Shown here piece after piece: positions 43,728 through 52,262 of a stretch of DNA of 64,000 nt. Origin of the DNA: Chitinophagaceae bacterium (GTDB lineage Bacteria > Bacteroidota > Bacteroidia > Chitinophagales > Chitinophagaceae); assembly GCA_019638475.1 (NCBI GenBank), contig JAHBTR010000002.1, positions 434,001-498,000 of the forward strand, written 5' to 3'. Position numbers and translations under genes: made by a program. Each line of letters begins with the position of its first letter. Position 1 is the stretch's first letter. The notes beneath the pieces were generated by a model, which saw only the letters and a program-made list of their open reading frames with translations, was not told the DNA's origin and did no database searches.

Positions 43728-44228
43728 ATGACTAAAGACCAAAAAAATCAAGTGATTGAAGTTCTTAAAGAAAAATTCAGTCAATATAACAACTTCTATG
43801 TTACAGATACAGAATCTTTAACAGTAGACCAAGTAGGTAAACTTCGTAAAGTTTGCTTTGATAAGCAAGTGGAAATGAAAGTTGCCAAAAATACTTTAAT
43901 TAAAAAAGCATTGGAAAGTTTGGATAGTGAGAAATATGCAGGTGTATATGAAAGTCTGCATAATGTAACTGCTTTAATGTTTAGTGAAAACCCTAAAGAA
44001 CCAGCAGTTATCATTTCTTCTTTCCGTAAACAAAGCAATGGCGAAAAGCCTGTTTTAAAAGCAGCTTTTATCAATGGAGATATTTATAGTGGAGATAATC
44101 AATTAAGTACACTAACCAAAATCAAAACCAAAAATGAACTTATTGGTGAAGTTATTGGTTTATTACAATCTCCAGCAAAACGTGTATTGGCAGCATTATT
44201 GCACCATCACGAAAAACAAGAAGCATAA
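43728..44228 (+). CDS. rplJ: 50S ribosomal protein L10
   Basis: Ribosomal protein L10 of 166 residues, base of the L7/L12 stalk. The N-terminal domain begins TKDQKNQVIEVLKEKF and includes VKVAKNTLIKKALE-like sequence (MKVAKNTLIKKALESL). The C-terminal helix (LLQSPAKRVLAALLHH) binds L7/L12 dimers. It is co-transcribed with rplL, but a 188-base gap with a long imperfect inverted repeat separates the two. A hairpin just upstream may be the L10 feedback site. Confidence 0.97.
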   Translation: MTKDQKNQVIEVLKEKFSQYNNFYVTDTESLTVDQVGKLRKVCFDKQVEMKVAKNTLIKKALESLDSEKYAGVYESLHNVTALMFSENPKEPAVIISSFRKQSNGEKPVLKAAFINGDIYSGDNQLSTLTKIKTKNELIGEVIGLLQSPAKRVLAALLHHHEKQEA

Positions 44229-44230
44229 TA

Positions 44231-44319
44231 AGTTTGAATGTTTACAAAAGTTCCAATGTTCACAAGTTGAATATTTTAAAAGAACTTTTGGAACAGTTGA
44301 ACTTGTAAACTTTTGAACT
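44231..44319 (+). repeat. 89-nt imperfect inverted repeat between rplJ and rplL
   Basis: A left arm of about 38 bases (AGTTTGAATGTTTACAAAAG, then TTCCAATGTTC words) is largely complementary to a right arm ending ACTTTTGAACT, around a loop of about 14 bases rich in A and T. The arms are made of recurring GTTC/GAAC words. It would form a long hairpin in the rplJ-rplL transcript. No U-run follows, so it is not a plain terminator. Confidence 0.55.
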
Positions 44320-44416
44320 CTTTATAATACCAACGCCTCTGAGGTTTAAATGTGGCAATTATTTATTAACCATTCCGCCGGAGATAAAACGATGAAGGCG
44401 GTTAAAACGTAAAAAC

Positions 44417-44794
44417 ATGGCAGACGTTAAAGCATTAGCCGAACAATTAGTAGGCTTAACAGTAAAAGAAGTACAAGAATTAGCAGATGTATTAAAAGCT
44501 GATTATGGAATTGAACCTGCAGCAGCTGCAGTAGTAGTAGCTGGTGGAGGAGAAGGTGGTGGAGCTGCTGCTGCTGAAGAAAAAACAGCATTTGATGTTG
44601 TTTTAGTAAATGGCGGAGCTAGCAAATTAAACGTAGTGAAAATTGTAAAAGAATTAACTGGCTTAGGATTAAAAGAAGCTAAAGACTTAGTAGATGGTGC
44701 TCCAAAACCTGTTAAAGAAGGTGTTAGCAAAGCAGAAGCTGATGAAATTGCTGCTAAATTAAAAGAAGCAGGTGCTGAAGTAGAAGTAAAATAA
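44417..44794 (+). CDS. rplL: 50S ribosomal protein L7/L12
   Basis: Ribosomal protein L7/L12 of 125 residues, the flexible stalk protein that recruits translation factors. It has the N-terminal dimerisation domain ([21 protein letters not shown]), an Ala/Gly-rich hinge (near 36-56) and the conserved C-terminal domain from [13 protein letters not shown] through [33 protein letters not shown]. Rho-independent termination follows; rpoB and rpoC, the usual next genes, are absent from this position. Confidence 0.98.
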   Translation: MADVKALAEQLVGLTVKEVQELADVLKADYGIEPAAAAVVVAGGGEGGGAAAAEEKTAFDVVLVNGGASKLNVVKIVKELTGLGLKEAKDLVDGAPKPVKEGVSKAEADEIAAKLKEAGAEVEVK

Positions 44795-44860
44795 TTTTTA
44801 ACTACAAAGTTATTCTCAAAAAATAACTAAAATAAAAATTACGACTAATTAGTACTATCA

Positions 44861-44892
44861 AAAGAGGCTATCTTAGACAGCCTCTTTTTTTT
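44861..44892 (+). terminator. Rho-independent terminator of the rplKAJL operon
   Basis: AAAGAGGCT pairs with AGCCTCTTT over nine bases with a nine-base loop, followed by a run of T to 44892. Confidence 0.88.
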
Positions 44893-45012
44893 GTGTAATA
44901 TTCACCACTTTTTTTATAGAATCTACCCTATGATTGTTGTCAATAAAGCCTCTCTTTAATACTGGTTATTGAACAATGAAAAAAAGAAAAACCATTACTT
45001 GCAACTTTAAGT

Positions 45013-45020
45013 TACTTTTG
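45013..45020 (+). promoter_or_regulatory. Bacteroidota -7 promoter box upstream of the DEAD-box helicase gene
   Basis: TACTTTTG matches TAnnTTTG, 20 bases before the helicase ATG; no clear -33 TTTG is present at normal spacing. Confidence 0.55.
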
Positions 45021-45040
45021 TAGCAAATTTTTACAAAATA

Positions 45041-46714
45041 ATGATAACATTTAGAGAGTTAGGCTTAGATGAGAAATTAATTAAGGCTACTGACACATTA
45101 GGATTTACACATCCAACACCAATACAAGAACAAAGTATTCCTGTTTTATTAAATGGCACTAAAGACATGATTGGCTTAGCACAAACAGGAACAGGAAAAA
45201 CTGCAGCTTTTGGTTTACCATTGTTGCAATTAATAGAAGTAAAACAAAAATTCCCACAAGCATTAATTGTTTGCCCTACAAGAGAGCTTTGTTTGCAAAT
45301 TGTACATGAAGTAGAACAGTTCAAAAAATTTATTCCAGGTATGAACGTTGTAGCTGTTTATGGTGGTTCAAGTATTAGTATGCAAATAAGAGAGCTAAAA
45401 AGAGGAACACAAATTGTAATAGCAACACCTGGCAGACTAATAGATTTGATAGAAAGAAAAGCTATTAATTTAGAACAAATAAAATATGTAGTATTAGACG
45501 AGGCAGATGAAATGCTCAATATGGGCTTTCAAGAAGATATTGAATTTATTTTACAAAACACACCTCAAAGAGAAAGCACTTGGTTATTCAGTGCTACTAT
45601 GCCTCCTGAAATTAAAAAAGTTACCAAGCGTTACATGAAAGAACCATTTGAAGTAACTATTGGTAAAGTAAATACTGCTAATAAAAACATCATACACCAA
45701 TATTATACAACACAAGCACAGCATAGGTATGAAGTGTTGAAAAGGTTAATAGATTTTAACCCTGGTATGTATGCTATTATTTTTACCAGAACCAAAGTAG
45801 ATGCTCAAACAATAGCAGAAAAACTTACAAGAGAAGGCTATGATATAGATGCTTTGCATGGAGACTTAACACAACCACAACGTGATAAAGTAATGAATGC
45901 TTTTCGTGATAAAACATTGCAATTACTAATAGCTACAGATGTTGCTGCTCGTGGTATTGATGTAAAAGAAATTACACATGTAATTAATTATGAATTGCCA
46001 GATGATACAGAAGTTTATACACACAGAAGTGGAAGAACAGGGCGTGCAGGCAGTACAGGAATTTGTATGAGCATTGTACATACAAGAGAAATGTATAAAC
46101 TAAGAAGTATAGAAAGATTAATTCAAAACAAGTTTAATAAATCAGAAATTCCAAGCGGTAAAGATGTTTGTAGAAAACAATTTTATTACTTTATGGATAA
46201 ATTATTGCAAACAGATATTTCTCATGGAGATTACAAAACATTTTTACCAATGCTGCAAGAAAAATTTGCAGAGGTAAGTAAAGAAGAAGTATTACAAAGA
46301 GTAGCTGCATTAGAGTTTGACCGATTTTTGAAATACTATGAAAACGCTGAAGACTTAAATATTCGTGAACAACAAAAAAGGGAATCAAGAAGAGAAGTAT
46401 CTAACAGAGGAGGAAGAGGAGAACAAGAAAGAACAAAAGGAAGAAGTAGAAATGATAATAATTATGGTAATGATAATTATACAAAATTATTTGTCAATCT
46501 TGGTACAAAAGATGGATTTTATAAAGCAAGTTTTTTACAATTTATTTTAGATATGAGTGATTTGAGAAAAGACAGTTTAGGTAGAATAGATATGAGAGAA
46601 ATGAATAGCTGGATTGAAATAGATAAGAAAGCTGCCAAACAAATGATTAATGCCATAGATGGAAAAAATTATAGAGGTAGAAGAATAAGAATGAATAATG
46701 CCAATTCAAGATAA
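45041..46714 (+). CDS. DEAD-box ATP-dependent RNA helicase with DbpA-type RNA-binding domain
   Basis: RNA helicase of 557 residues. The Q motif is FTHPTPIQEQSIP, motif I AQTGTGKT, Ia PTRELCLQI, motif II DEAD (VVLDEADEMLNMGF), motif III SAT and motif VI HRSGRTGRAG. After a charged, Arg/Gly/Asn-rich linker (about residues 445-480) the C-terminus has a DbpA-like RNA-recognition domain (KLFVNLGTKDGFYKASFLQFIL... RIRM). Such helicases act in ribosome assembly and RNA turnover. It directly follows the rplKAJL terminator with its own promoter, and the position near ribosomal genes suits that role. Confidence 0.93.
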   Translation: MITFRELGLDEKLIKATDTLGFTHPTPIQEQSIPVLLNGTKDMIGLAQTGTGKTAAFGLPLLQLIEVKQKFPQALIVCPTRELCLQIVHEVEQFKKFIPGMNVVAVYGGSSISMQIRELKRGTQIVIATPGRLIDLIERKAINLEQIKYVVLDEADEMLNMGFQEDIEFILQNTPQRESTWLFSATMPPEIKKVTKRYMKEPFEVTIGKVNTANKNIIHQYYTTQAQHRYEVLKRLIDFNPGMYAIIFTRTKVDAQTIAEKLTREGYDIDALHGDLTQPQRDKVMNAFRDKTLQLLIATDVAARGIDVKEITHVINYELPDDTEVYTHRSGRTGRAGSTGICMSIVHTREMYKLRSIERLIQNKFNKSEIPSGKDVCRKQFYYFMDKLLQTDISHGDYKTFLPMLQEKFAEVSKEEVLQRVAALEFDRFLKYYENAEDLNIREQQKRESRREVSNRGGRGEQERTKGRSRNDNNYGNDNYTKLFVNLGTKDGFYKASFLQFILDMSDLRKDSLGRIDMREMNSWIEIDKKAAKQMINAIDGKNYRGRRIRMNNANSR

Positions 46715-46756
46715 AATTTTTTAACTCATTAAATATTTATTGCAGTATCTACCACC

Positions 46757-47824
46757 ATGTTAAAAAAAAGTATTGATGATGTTTGGAATAAAAAACCTTT
46801 AATCATTTCAGGACCTTGTAGTGCTGAAACTGAAGAACAGGTTTTGCAAACTGCTCAACAACTTGCTAATACTAATTGTGTAGATATACTTAGAGCTGGT
46901 GTTTGGAAACCTCGTACAAGACCAGGACAATTTGAAGGTATTGGTTCAGAAGCATTACAATGGCTAAAAAATGCTAAAAAAACAGGACTGCTAATAGCAA
47001 CAGAAGTAGCCACTACAAAGCAATTAGAAGAAGCTCTAAAATTTGATATAGACATTATTTGGTTAGGAGCAAGAACAACAGCCAATCCTTTTAGTGTACA
47101 AGAAATTGCCAATGCTTTGCAAGGTATTGATATACCAATTTTTATCAAAAATCCTATCAATCCAGATATAGAATTATGGGTTGGAGCAGTAGAGAGAATT
47201 CATAAAGCAGGTATTAAAAAAATAGGCTTAATACATCGTGGCTTTTCTTCTTACGGAAATATGGAATTTAGAAATGCTCCTATGTGGCATTTGGCTATTG
47301 AAATGAAAAGAAGAAATTCATCATTAATGTTTATCTGCGACCCATCTCATATTTGTGGAAGAAGAGATATATTGCAACATGTAGCTCAAACAAGTATTAA
47401 CTTAGGGTTTGATGGCTTAATGATAGAATCACACATTTCTCCTGATACAGCATGGAGTGATGCAAACCAACAAATAACACCAAATACATTACAAACAATG
47501 CTTAACAACATTGTTTGGCGTAATGAAAATATTGATAATACTGACTTATATTATACCATTGAAAAAATGCGATTACAAATCAATCATCTTGATGATGAAT
47601 TGATGGAAATATTAAGTACCAGAATGAAAATTGTAGAAGAAATTGGTAACTATAAAAAACAAAATGATATTACTATTTTACAAACCCATCGTTGGAATGA
47701 AATTTTAGAAAGAGCTTTTGAAAAATGTGAAAAATTGGGTTTAAGCAAAGAGTTTATTACAAAATATTTTGATGCTGTACACATGGAAAGCATTTATCAT
47801 CAAAATAAAATAATGAATACATAG
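46757..47824 (+). CDS. bifunctional 3-deoxy-7-phosphoheptulonate synthase / chorismate mutase type II
   Basis: Fusion of an N-terminal DAHP synthase of the KDOPS-like (type I-beta) group, residues 1-260, with a C-terminal chorismate mutase of AroQ type, about 262-355. The synthase part has PLIISGPCSAETEEQV, LRAGVWKPRTRPGQFEG, GLIHRGFSS and FICDPSHICGRRD. The mutase part has KMRLQINHLDDELMEILSTRMKIVEEIGNYK. The enzyme joins PEP and erythrose 4-phosphate to start the shikimate pathway and turns chorismate to prephenate, a common arrangement in Bacteroidota with likely feedback via the mutase domain. aroB and aroA follow on the same strand. Confidence 0.94.
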   Translation: MLKKSIDDVWNKKPLIISGPCSAETEEQVLQTAQQLANTNCVDILRAGVWKPRTRPGQFEGIGSEALQWLKNAKKTGLLIATEVATTKQLEEALKFDIDIIWLGARTTANPFSVQEIANALQGIDIPIFIKNPINPDIELWVGAVERIHKAGIKKIGLIHRGFSSYGNMEFRNAPMWHLAIEMKRRNSSLMFICDPSHICGRRDILQHVAQTSINLGFDGLMIESHISPDTAWSDANQQITPNTLQTMLNNIVWRNENIDNTDLYYTIEKMRLQINHLDDELMEILSTRMKIVEEIGNYKKQNDITILQTHRWNEILERAFEKCEKLGLSKEFITKYFDAVHMESIYHQNKIMNT

Positions 47825-47862
47825 TACACAATCATTTACTTTCTAACAAAACATTATTTGTT

Positions 47863-48882
47863 ATGAAAAAACAAACATTCAAATTTACAACTGCCTCAAC
47901 CAATATTTATTTTGAACATTCTTTTTCTAACCTGAAAAAAATAATTGATGCAAAACAAACTGTGATAATTACAGATGAAAATGTTTTTGCACTACATCAA
48001 AATAAATTTAAACCATACAATACAATAGTTATAAAAGCAGGAGAGAAGTATAAAATACAAACCACAGTAGATAGCATAATAGAACAGTTAATACAATTTA
48101 AAGCAGATAGAAAAACTTTATTACTTGGTGTTGGTGGAGGAATGGTTTTAGATATTACAGGTTATGCAGCTTCTATCTATATGAGGGGCTTACAATTTGC
48201 TTTTGTACCCACTACTCTTTTAGCTTTAATAGATGCAAGCATAGGAGGAAAGAATGGCATTAATACTAAAGAATATAAAAATATGGTTGGTACAATAAAA
48301 CAACCTTTATTTATTTTTCACGACTTATCATTTTTAAAGACACTGGCTATAACTGAATGGCAACAAGGCTTTGCCGAAATAATCAAACATGCTTGTATAA
48401 AAGATGCTACTATGTTTAAACTGCTTCAAAAACATTCACTTGCATTTTTTACTACCCATAAAAAGGAGCTTTCAAAACTAATACAGCAAAATGTATTGCT
48501 AAAAATAAAAACAGTTCAAAAAGATGAGTTTGAACAAGGAGAAAGAAAACTGTTAAACTTTGGACATACAATAGGACACGCTATTGAAATGCAATATGAA
48601 CTTTCTCATGGACAAGCAATAGCTATTGGAATAACTTATGCTGCTGAACTTTCTGAAAAAATAATTGGCTTTAAACAAAAAAGTGAAGTAGTAAATATTG
48701 TAGAACAATATGGCTTACCTACTTATGCCGTTTTTGACAAGCAAAAAATATTCAAGCATATAAAAATTGATAAAAAGAAAGAACAAGAAATTATCAATTT
48801 TATTTTATTACATAAAATTGGCAAAGCAGTAATACAGCCTATTAGTTTAAAAACATTAGAACAACATATTCAATTATTGTGA
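47863..48882 (+). CDS. aroB: 3-dehydroquinate synthase
   Basis: 3-Dehydroquinate synthase of 339 residues, second step of the shikimate pathway, NAD- and metal-dependent. The dinucleotide/phosphate region GVGGGMVLDITGYAASIYMRGLQFAFVPTTLLALIDASIGGKNGINTKEYKNMVG is almost textbook. GFAEIIKHACIKD and LLNFGHTIGHAIE carry the metal ligands. The sequence is slightly short but no motif is missing. Its stop TGA overlaps the GTG start of aroA by four bases, so the two genes are translationally coupled. It starts 39 bases after the DAHP synthase gene. Confidence 0.95.
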   Translation: MKKQTFKFTTASTNIYFEHSFSNLKKIIDAKQTVIITDENVFALHQNKFKPYNTIVIKAGEKYKIQTTVDSIIEQLIQFKADRKTLLLGVGGGMVLDITGYAASIYMRGLQFAFVPTTLLALIDASIGGKNGINTKEYKNMVGTIKQPLFIFHDLSFLKTLAITEWQQGFAEIIKHACIKDATMFKLLQKHSLAFFTTHKKELSKLIQQNVLLKIKTVQKDEFEQGERKLLNFGHTIGHAIEMQYELSHGQAIAIGITYAAELSEKIIGFKQKSEVVNIVEQYGLPTYAVFDKQKIFKHIKIDKKKEQEIINFILLHKIGKAVIQPISLKTLEQHIQLL

Positions 48883-50201
48883 ACACAATTATAGAACCTA
48901 CTTTTATTCAAGGAGAAATAATAGCTCCTCCTTCTAAAAGCCTTATGCAAAGGGCATCTGCTGCTGCTTTGATTAGAAAAGGAGAAACAATTATTCACAA
49001 TGTTGGTATGAGTAATGATGATACAACAGCTGTACAAATTATTCAAAACTTAGGAGCAACTGTAAATTTTTTTAATGACACATTAATAATAAATAGCAAT
49101 GGTTTTTCATCAAGCAATATTGTACACAACAAATATATCAACTGCCATGAAAGTGGTTTGTGCCTAAGAATGTTTACACCAATCATTGCATTACATAATG
49201 AAGCATTTGTTATTAATGGAACTGGAAGTTTATTAAATCGTCCTATACATTTTTTTCAAGAAGTTTTGCCACAATTAAATATAGCTGTTCAATTAAATAA
49301 TGGCTTATTGCCTTTGAAAATAAAAGGCTCATTAATGCCGAAAAATATAGACATTGATGCAAGTATTGGCTCTCAATTTTTAACAGGTATATTATTTGCA
49401 TACGCCTCTTTTGTACAAAATGATACATCATGCTTAGTAAAAAATACATCATTGACCATAAAAGCAAATAATTTAAAAAGCAAGCAGTACATAGATGTAA
49501 CCTTACAAGTATTAAAAGATTTTGGCTTACCTTTTCCTGAAAATAATCAATACGAAACATTTGTTTTTCATCAACATAATATTCCTCTACAACATAATTC
49601 AACCCTGCATTATACCATAGAAAACGATTGGAGTAGTGCTGCATTTTTATTAGTAGCAGGAGCCATAAACGGAAATGTTGTTATTAAAAATCTACAACCT
49701 CATTCTTTACAGCCAGATAAAAAAATAATAGATGTTTTAAAAAATGCTGGAGCAAATATTTCTTTTCAAAACAATGATATAAAAATTACCAAATCTTCTT
49801 TACAACCTTTTGAGTTTGATGCAACTCATTGCCCAGATTTATTTCCTCCATTAGTAGCATTAGCAGCTTATTGTAATGGAACAAGCATCATAAAAGGTGT
49901 ACATCGTTTAACCCATAAAGAAAGCAATAGAAGTAAAACATTGCAAGAAGAGTTTGCTAAAATGGGTGTAGCAATTTCGGTAGATAATGATGTAATGAAA
50001 ATAGTAGGCAACAAGAATATACAAGCAGCAGAAATAAATGTTCATCAAGACCATAGAATAGCTATGGCAACTGCTGTAGCTGCATTACAAGCAAATGGTA
50101 AAACAACTATTCATCATAGCGAAGTTGTGCAAAAATCTTATCCAATGTTCTTTAAACACTTACAACAATTAGGGGCTAATCTGCAAGAAAGTTTTAGTTA
50201 G
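48879..50201 (+). CDS. aroA: 3-phosphoshikimate 1-carboxyvinyltransferase (EPSP synthase)
   Basis: EPSP synthase of 440 residues; it joins shikimate 3-phosphate and PEP. The substrate-binding PPSKSLMQRASAAALIRKGE is near residues 17-36, SGLCLRMFTP and GSQFLTGILFAYA are the mid-sequence motifs, and KESNRSKTLQEEFAKMG and HQDHRIAMATAVAAL close the domain. The start codon is GTG, overlapping the aroB stop as GTGA. Some features (SGLCLRM instead of SGTTLR, and spacing) differ from E. coli but the fold-defining residues remain. The convergent sugar transporter ends within this gene's last bases (four-base overlap). Confidence 0.94.
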   Translation: MNTIIEPTFIQGEIIAPPSKSLMQRASAAALIRKGETIIHNVGMSNDDTTAVQIIQNLGATVNFFNDTLIINSNGFSSSNIVHNKYINCHESGLCLRMFTPIIALHNEAFVINGTGSLLNRPIHFFQEVLPQLNIAVQLNNGLLPLKIKGSLMPKNIDIDASIGSQFLTGILFAYASFVQNDTSCLVKNTSLTIKANNLKSKQYIDVTLQVLKDFGLPFPENNQYETFVFHQHNIPLQHNSTLHYTIENDWSSAAFLLVAGAINGNVVIKNLQPHSLQPDKKIIDVLKNAGANISFQNNDIKITKSSLQPFEFDATHCPDLFPPLVALAAYCNGTSIIKGVHRLTHKESNRSKTLQEEFAKMGVAISVDNDVMKIVGNKNIQAAEINVHQDHRIAMATAVAALQANGKTTIHHSEVVQKSYPMFFKHLQQLGANLQESFS

Positions 50202-51646
50202 TTTTTAGCTGTATCAAAATCAATTCCTTGTTTTTTCAAAACACCTTTTACTGCAATAGCATAAAAGGCTAAATAAGCAAAACAAATTACACCAACAATA
50301 TAACTATACTGAATACCTAATAAATTATCTGCTGCAAGATGTCCTTGAATATAACTAATAATACCACCACCCATAATCATCATAATTAAATAACTACTTC
50401 CTTCATTGGTATGCTTTCCAAGTCCTGCTACTGCAAGTGTAAAAATGCAGGGCCAAAGTGTACTACAAAAAAGACCCACACTCACAAAAGCAAAAACACT
50501 TGTCATGCCTGAAGTTAGCATACCAATTAATAAAGCAACTATACCCATAAAAGAAAAAATGAGCAACATTCTTGCAGGATTTCCTTTGCTTAAAATATCG
50601 CCAATAATCATACTAACAATAACAAAAGCATATACATAAAAAGGTGTTATATCATGTTGTGCAATTTTATTAACTGATAAAAAAACTGCAAAAGCAATGT
50701 ATGGCATTAAAAATCTGAGAATATCTTTTGCACTTCCTTTTATATTAAAAGCACCAACACTTCCTGTCCATCTACCAATCATTAAGCTTGCCCAATACAA
50801 AGAAATAAAAGGAGCAATTTTTTCTGTACTAATATTTAGTTTTTCAATTAAGTATTCAGGCAAATTACTTGCTGTGGCTACTTCTACACCTACATATACA
50901 AAAATACCAATCATGCCCATCCATAATTGAGGATATTGAAAAGCATTTTTTTTATGCAATATTTTATCGCTGCTTTCTGTTTCAGAAGAAGCTACTTCAT
51001 CTAAATTAATTTTATTAGGTACAGAAGAAAATTTGAAAAATACAGCTACTAACAAAAATGCTAAACCCAAAATAAGGTAAGGATTTTTTACACTTTCAAT
51101 ACTTGCTTCACTATTATTAGAAACAACACTCCCAAATATGGCAAAGCTGACTAATAAAGGTCCAATAGTAGTGCCAAAATTATTAATGCCGCCAGCCATG
51201 TTTAATCTTTGAGAACCCGTTTTAGGATTGCCCATAACAACTGCTAAAGGATTGGCAGCAATTTGTTGCAATGAAAAACCAAATGCCACAATAAATAATC
51301 CTGAAAGCATTAAATGGTATGAACCTATATTAGCAGCAGGATAAAATAATAAAGTGCCAATAGCAGAAATGCTTAACCCAAGTGCTATACCATTTTTATA
51401 ACCTAATTTATTTAATAAATCTTTACCAATAGTTTTTGAAATAATTAAATAAATAATAGAACCAACAGTATAAGCAATATAAAAGACAAGTGAAACCAAC
51501 TGGCTTTGAGCTTGTGTTAAATGAAACTCTTTTTTGAAAACAGGAATTAAAATATCGTTACTGGCAGCTACAAAGCCCCAGAAAAAAAATACAGTAATAA
51601 GCGTTCCAAACTGTGCCCATTTAGTTTGATTGTTAGTGTTGGTCAT
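50198..51646 (-). CDS. sugar MFS transporter (FucP-like)
   Basis: Major facilitator of 482 residues with twelve transmembrane segments, of the FHS group (L-fucose/glucose/galactose: proton symport). The N-terminal FFFWGFVAASNDILIPVFKKEFHLTQAQSQLVSLVFYIAY is typical of FucP, as are GLFIVAFGFSLQQIAANPLAVVMG and the motif NFGTTIGPLL. The central cytoplasmic loop (NKINLDEVASSETESSDKILHKKN) is hydrophilic as expected. The sugar cannot be named. It is convergent with aroA and 40 bases downstream of a small unknown gene on its strand. Confidence 0.88.
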   Translation of the reverse strand: MTNTNNQTKWAQFGTLITVFFFWGFVAASNDILIPVFKKEFHLTQAQSQLVSLVFYIAYTVGSIIYLIISKTIGKDLLNKLGYKNGIALGLSISAIGTLLFYPAANIGSYHLMLSGLFIVAFGFSLQQIAANPLAVVMGNPKTGSQRLNMAGGINNFGTTIGPLLVSFAIFGSVVSNNSEASIESVKNPYLILGLAFLLVAVFFKFSSVPNKINLDEVASSETESSDKILHKKNAFQYPQLWMGMIGIFVYVGVEVATASNLPEYLIEKLNISTEKIAPFISLYWASLMIGRWTGSVGAFNIKGSAKDILRFLMPYIAFAVFLSVNKIAQHDITPFYVYAFVIVSMIIGDILSKGNPARMLLIFSFMGIVALLIGMLTSGMTSVFAFVSVGLFCSTLWPCIFTLAVAGLGKHTNEGSSYLIMMIMGGGIISYIQGHLAADNLLGIQYSYIVGVICFAYLAFYAIAVKGVLKKQGIDFDTAKN

Positions 51647-51685
51647 ACATTTTTCTTTATTGTAAAATAAAAGTAAATTTTATAA

Positions 51686-52192
51686 TTAAATATGCAACAT
51701 TTGTTTTAAACAAATCCACAACTTACTTTTTTCAATTTTTGCCTCTTGTGTATTAGGCTTCATTAAATTTAATGCAGATGATTGTAGCCATACAGTATTA
51801 TCAAAAGAATATGGTTCAAATAAATTTATTTGAAATGGCAACTGTATATTTTTACAAACATTGCCAAATGCAATACAAATAGTAGGTAATAATTGTTGTT
51901 TAATAGTAGAGTATGTTACTGTTTGTTTTGTAGAATTGACAATAGCAATATCTGCCATATTTAATTTACAAGCTGTTAGTATAGATAATAAAAAAGTATA
52001 ACTATCTTCTTCTAAGTGCAAAGCATTTTCTTCTTCTACCAAAATAATAATGTGTTTTTTATTCTCTCCTAAATAAATAAGCAAATTATTTTGTTCATCT
52101 TTTGACTCAATATTATTCTCTATAATAGTCAAAGAATTTTTATATAAATCAGCAAATACAAAAGGAGTTATTGGTTCATTTATCATATTCAT
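51686..52192 (-). CDS. conserved hypothetical protein
   Basis: Not recognised. A soluble 168-residue protein without signal peptide or membrane helix; no known motif. The N-terminus (MNMINEPITPFVFADLYKNSL) and the ending IEKSKLWICLKQMLHI are the more regular parts. It lies divergently from ilvE, 70 bases from that gene's start, and just upstream of the sugar transporter on the same strand. The coding frame is unbroken and AT-rich like its neighbours. Confidence 0.6.
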   Translation of the reverse strand: MNMINEPITPFVFADLYKNSLTIIENNIESKDEQNNLLIYLGENKKHIIILVEEENALHLEEDSYTFLLSILTACKLNMADIAIVNSTKQTVTYSTIKQQLLPTICIAFGNVCKNIQLPFQINLFEPYSFDNTVWLQSSALNLMKPNTQEAKIEKSKLWICLKQMLHI

Positions 52193-52262
52193 AGCAGTAT
52201 AGTAATATTAACAGTTGTTAGTTTTAAAAAACATACGTTTATTTGCAACAAATATATTCCTT

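Noticed and set aside
44231-44319. A small RNA gene in the rplJ-rplL gap
   Set aside because: No promoter box or terminator brackets it, so it is reported only as an inverted repeat in the operon transcript.
49243-49644. 133-residue antisense frame in aroA
   Set aside because: Shadow frame; aroA motifs on the plus strand explain the sequence.
52239-52248. TTTATTTG as a promoter box for ilvE
   Set aside because: Lacks the TA at the start of the TAnnTTTG consensus.
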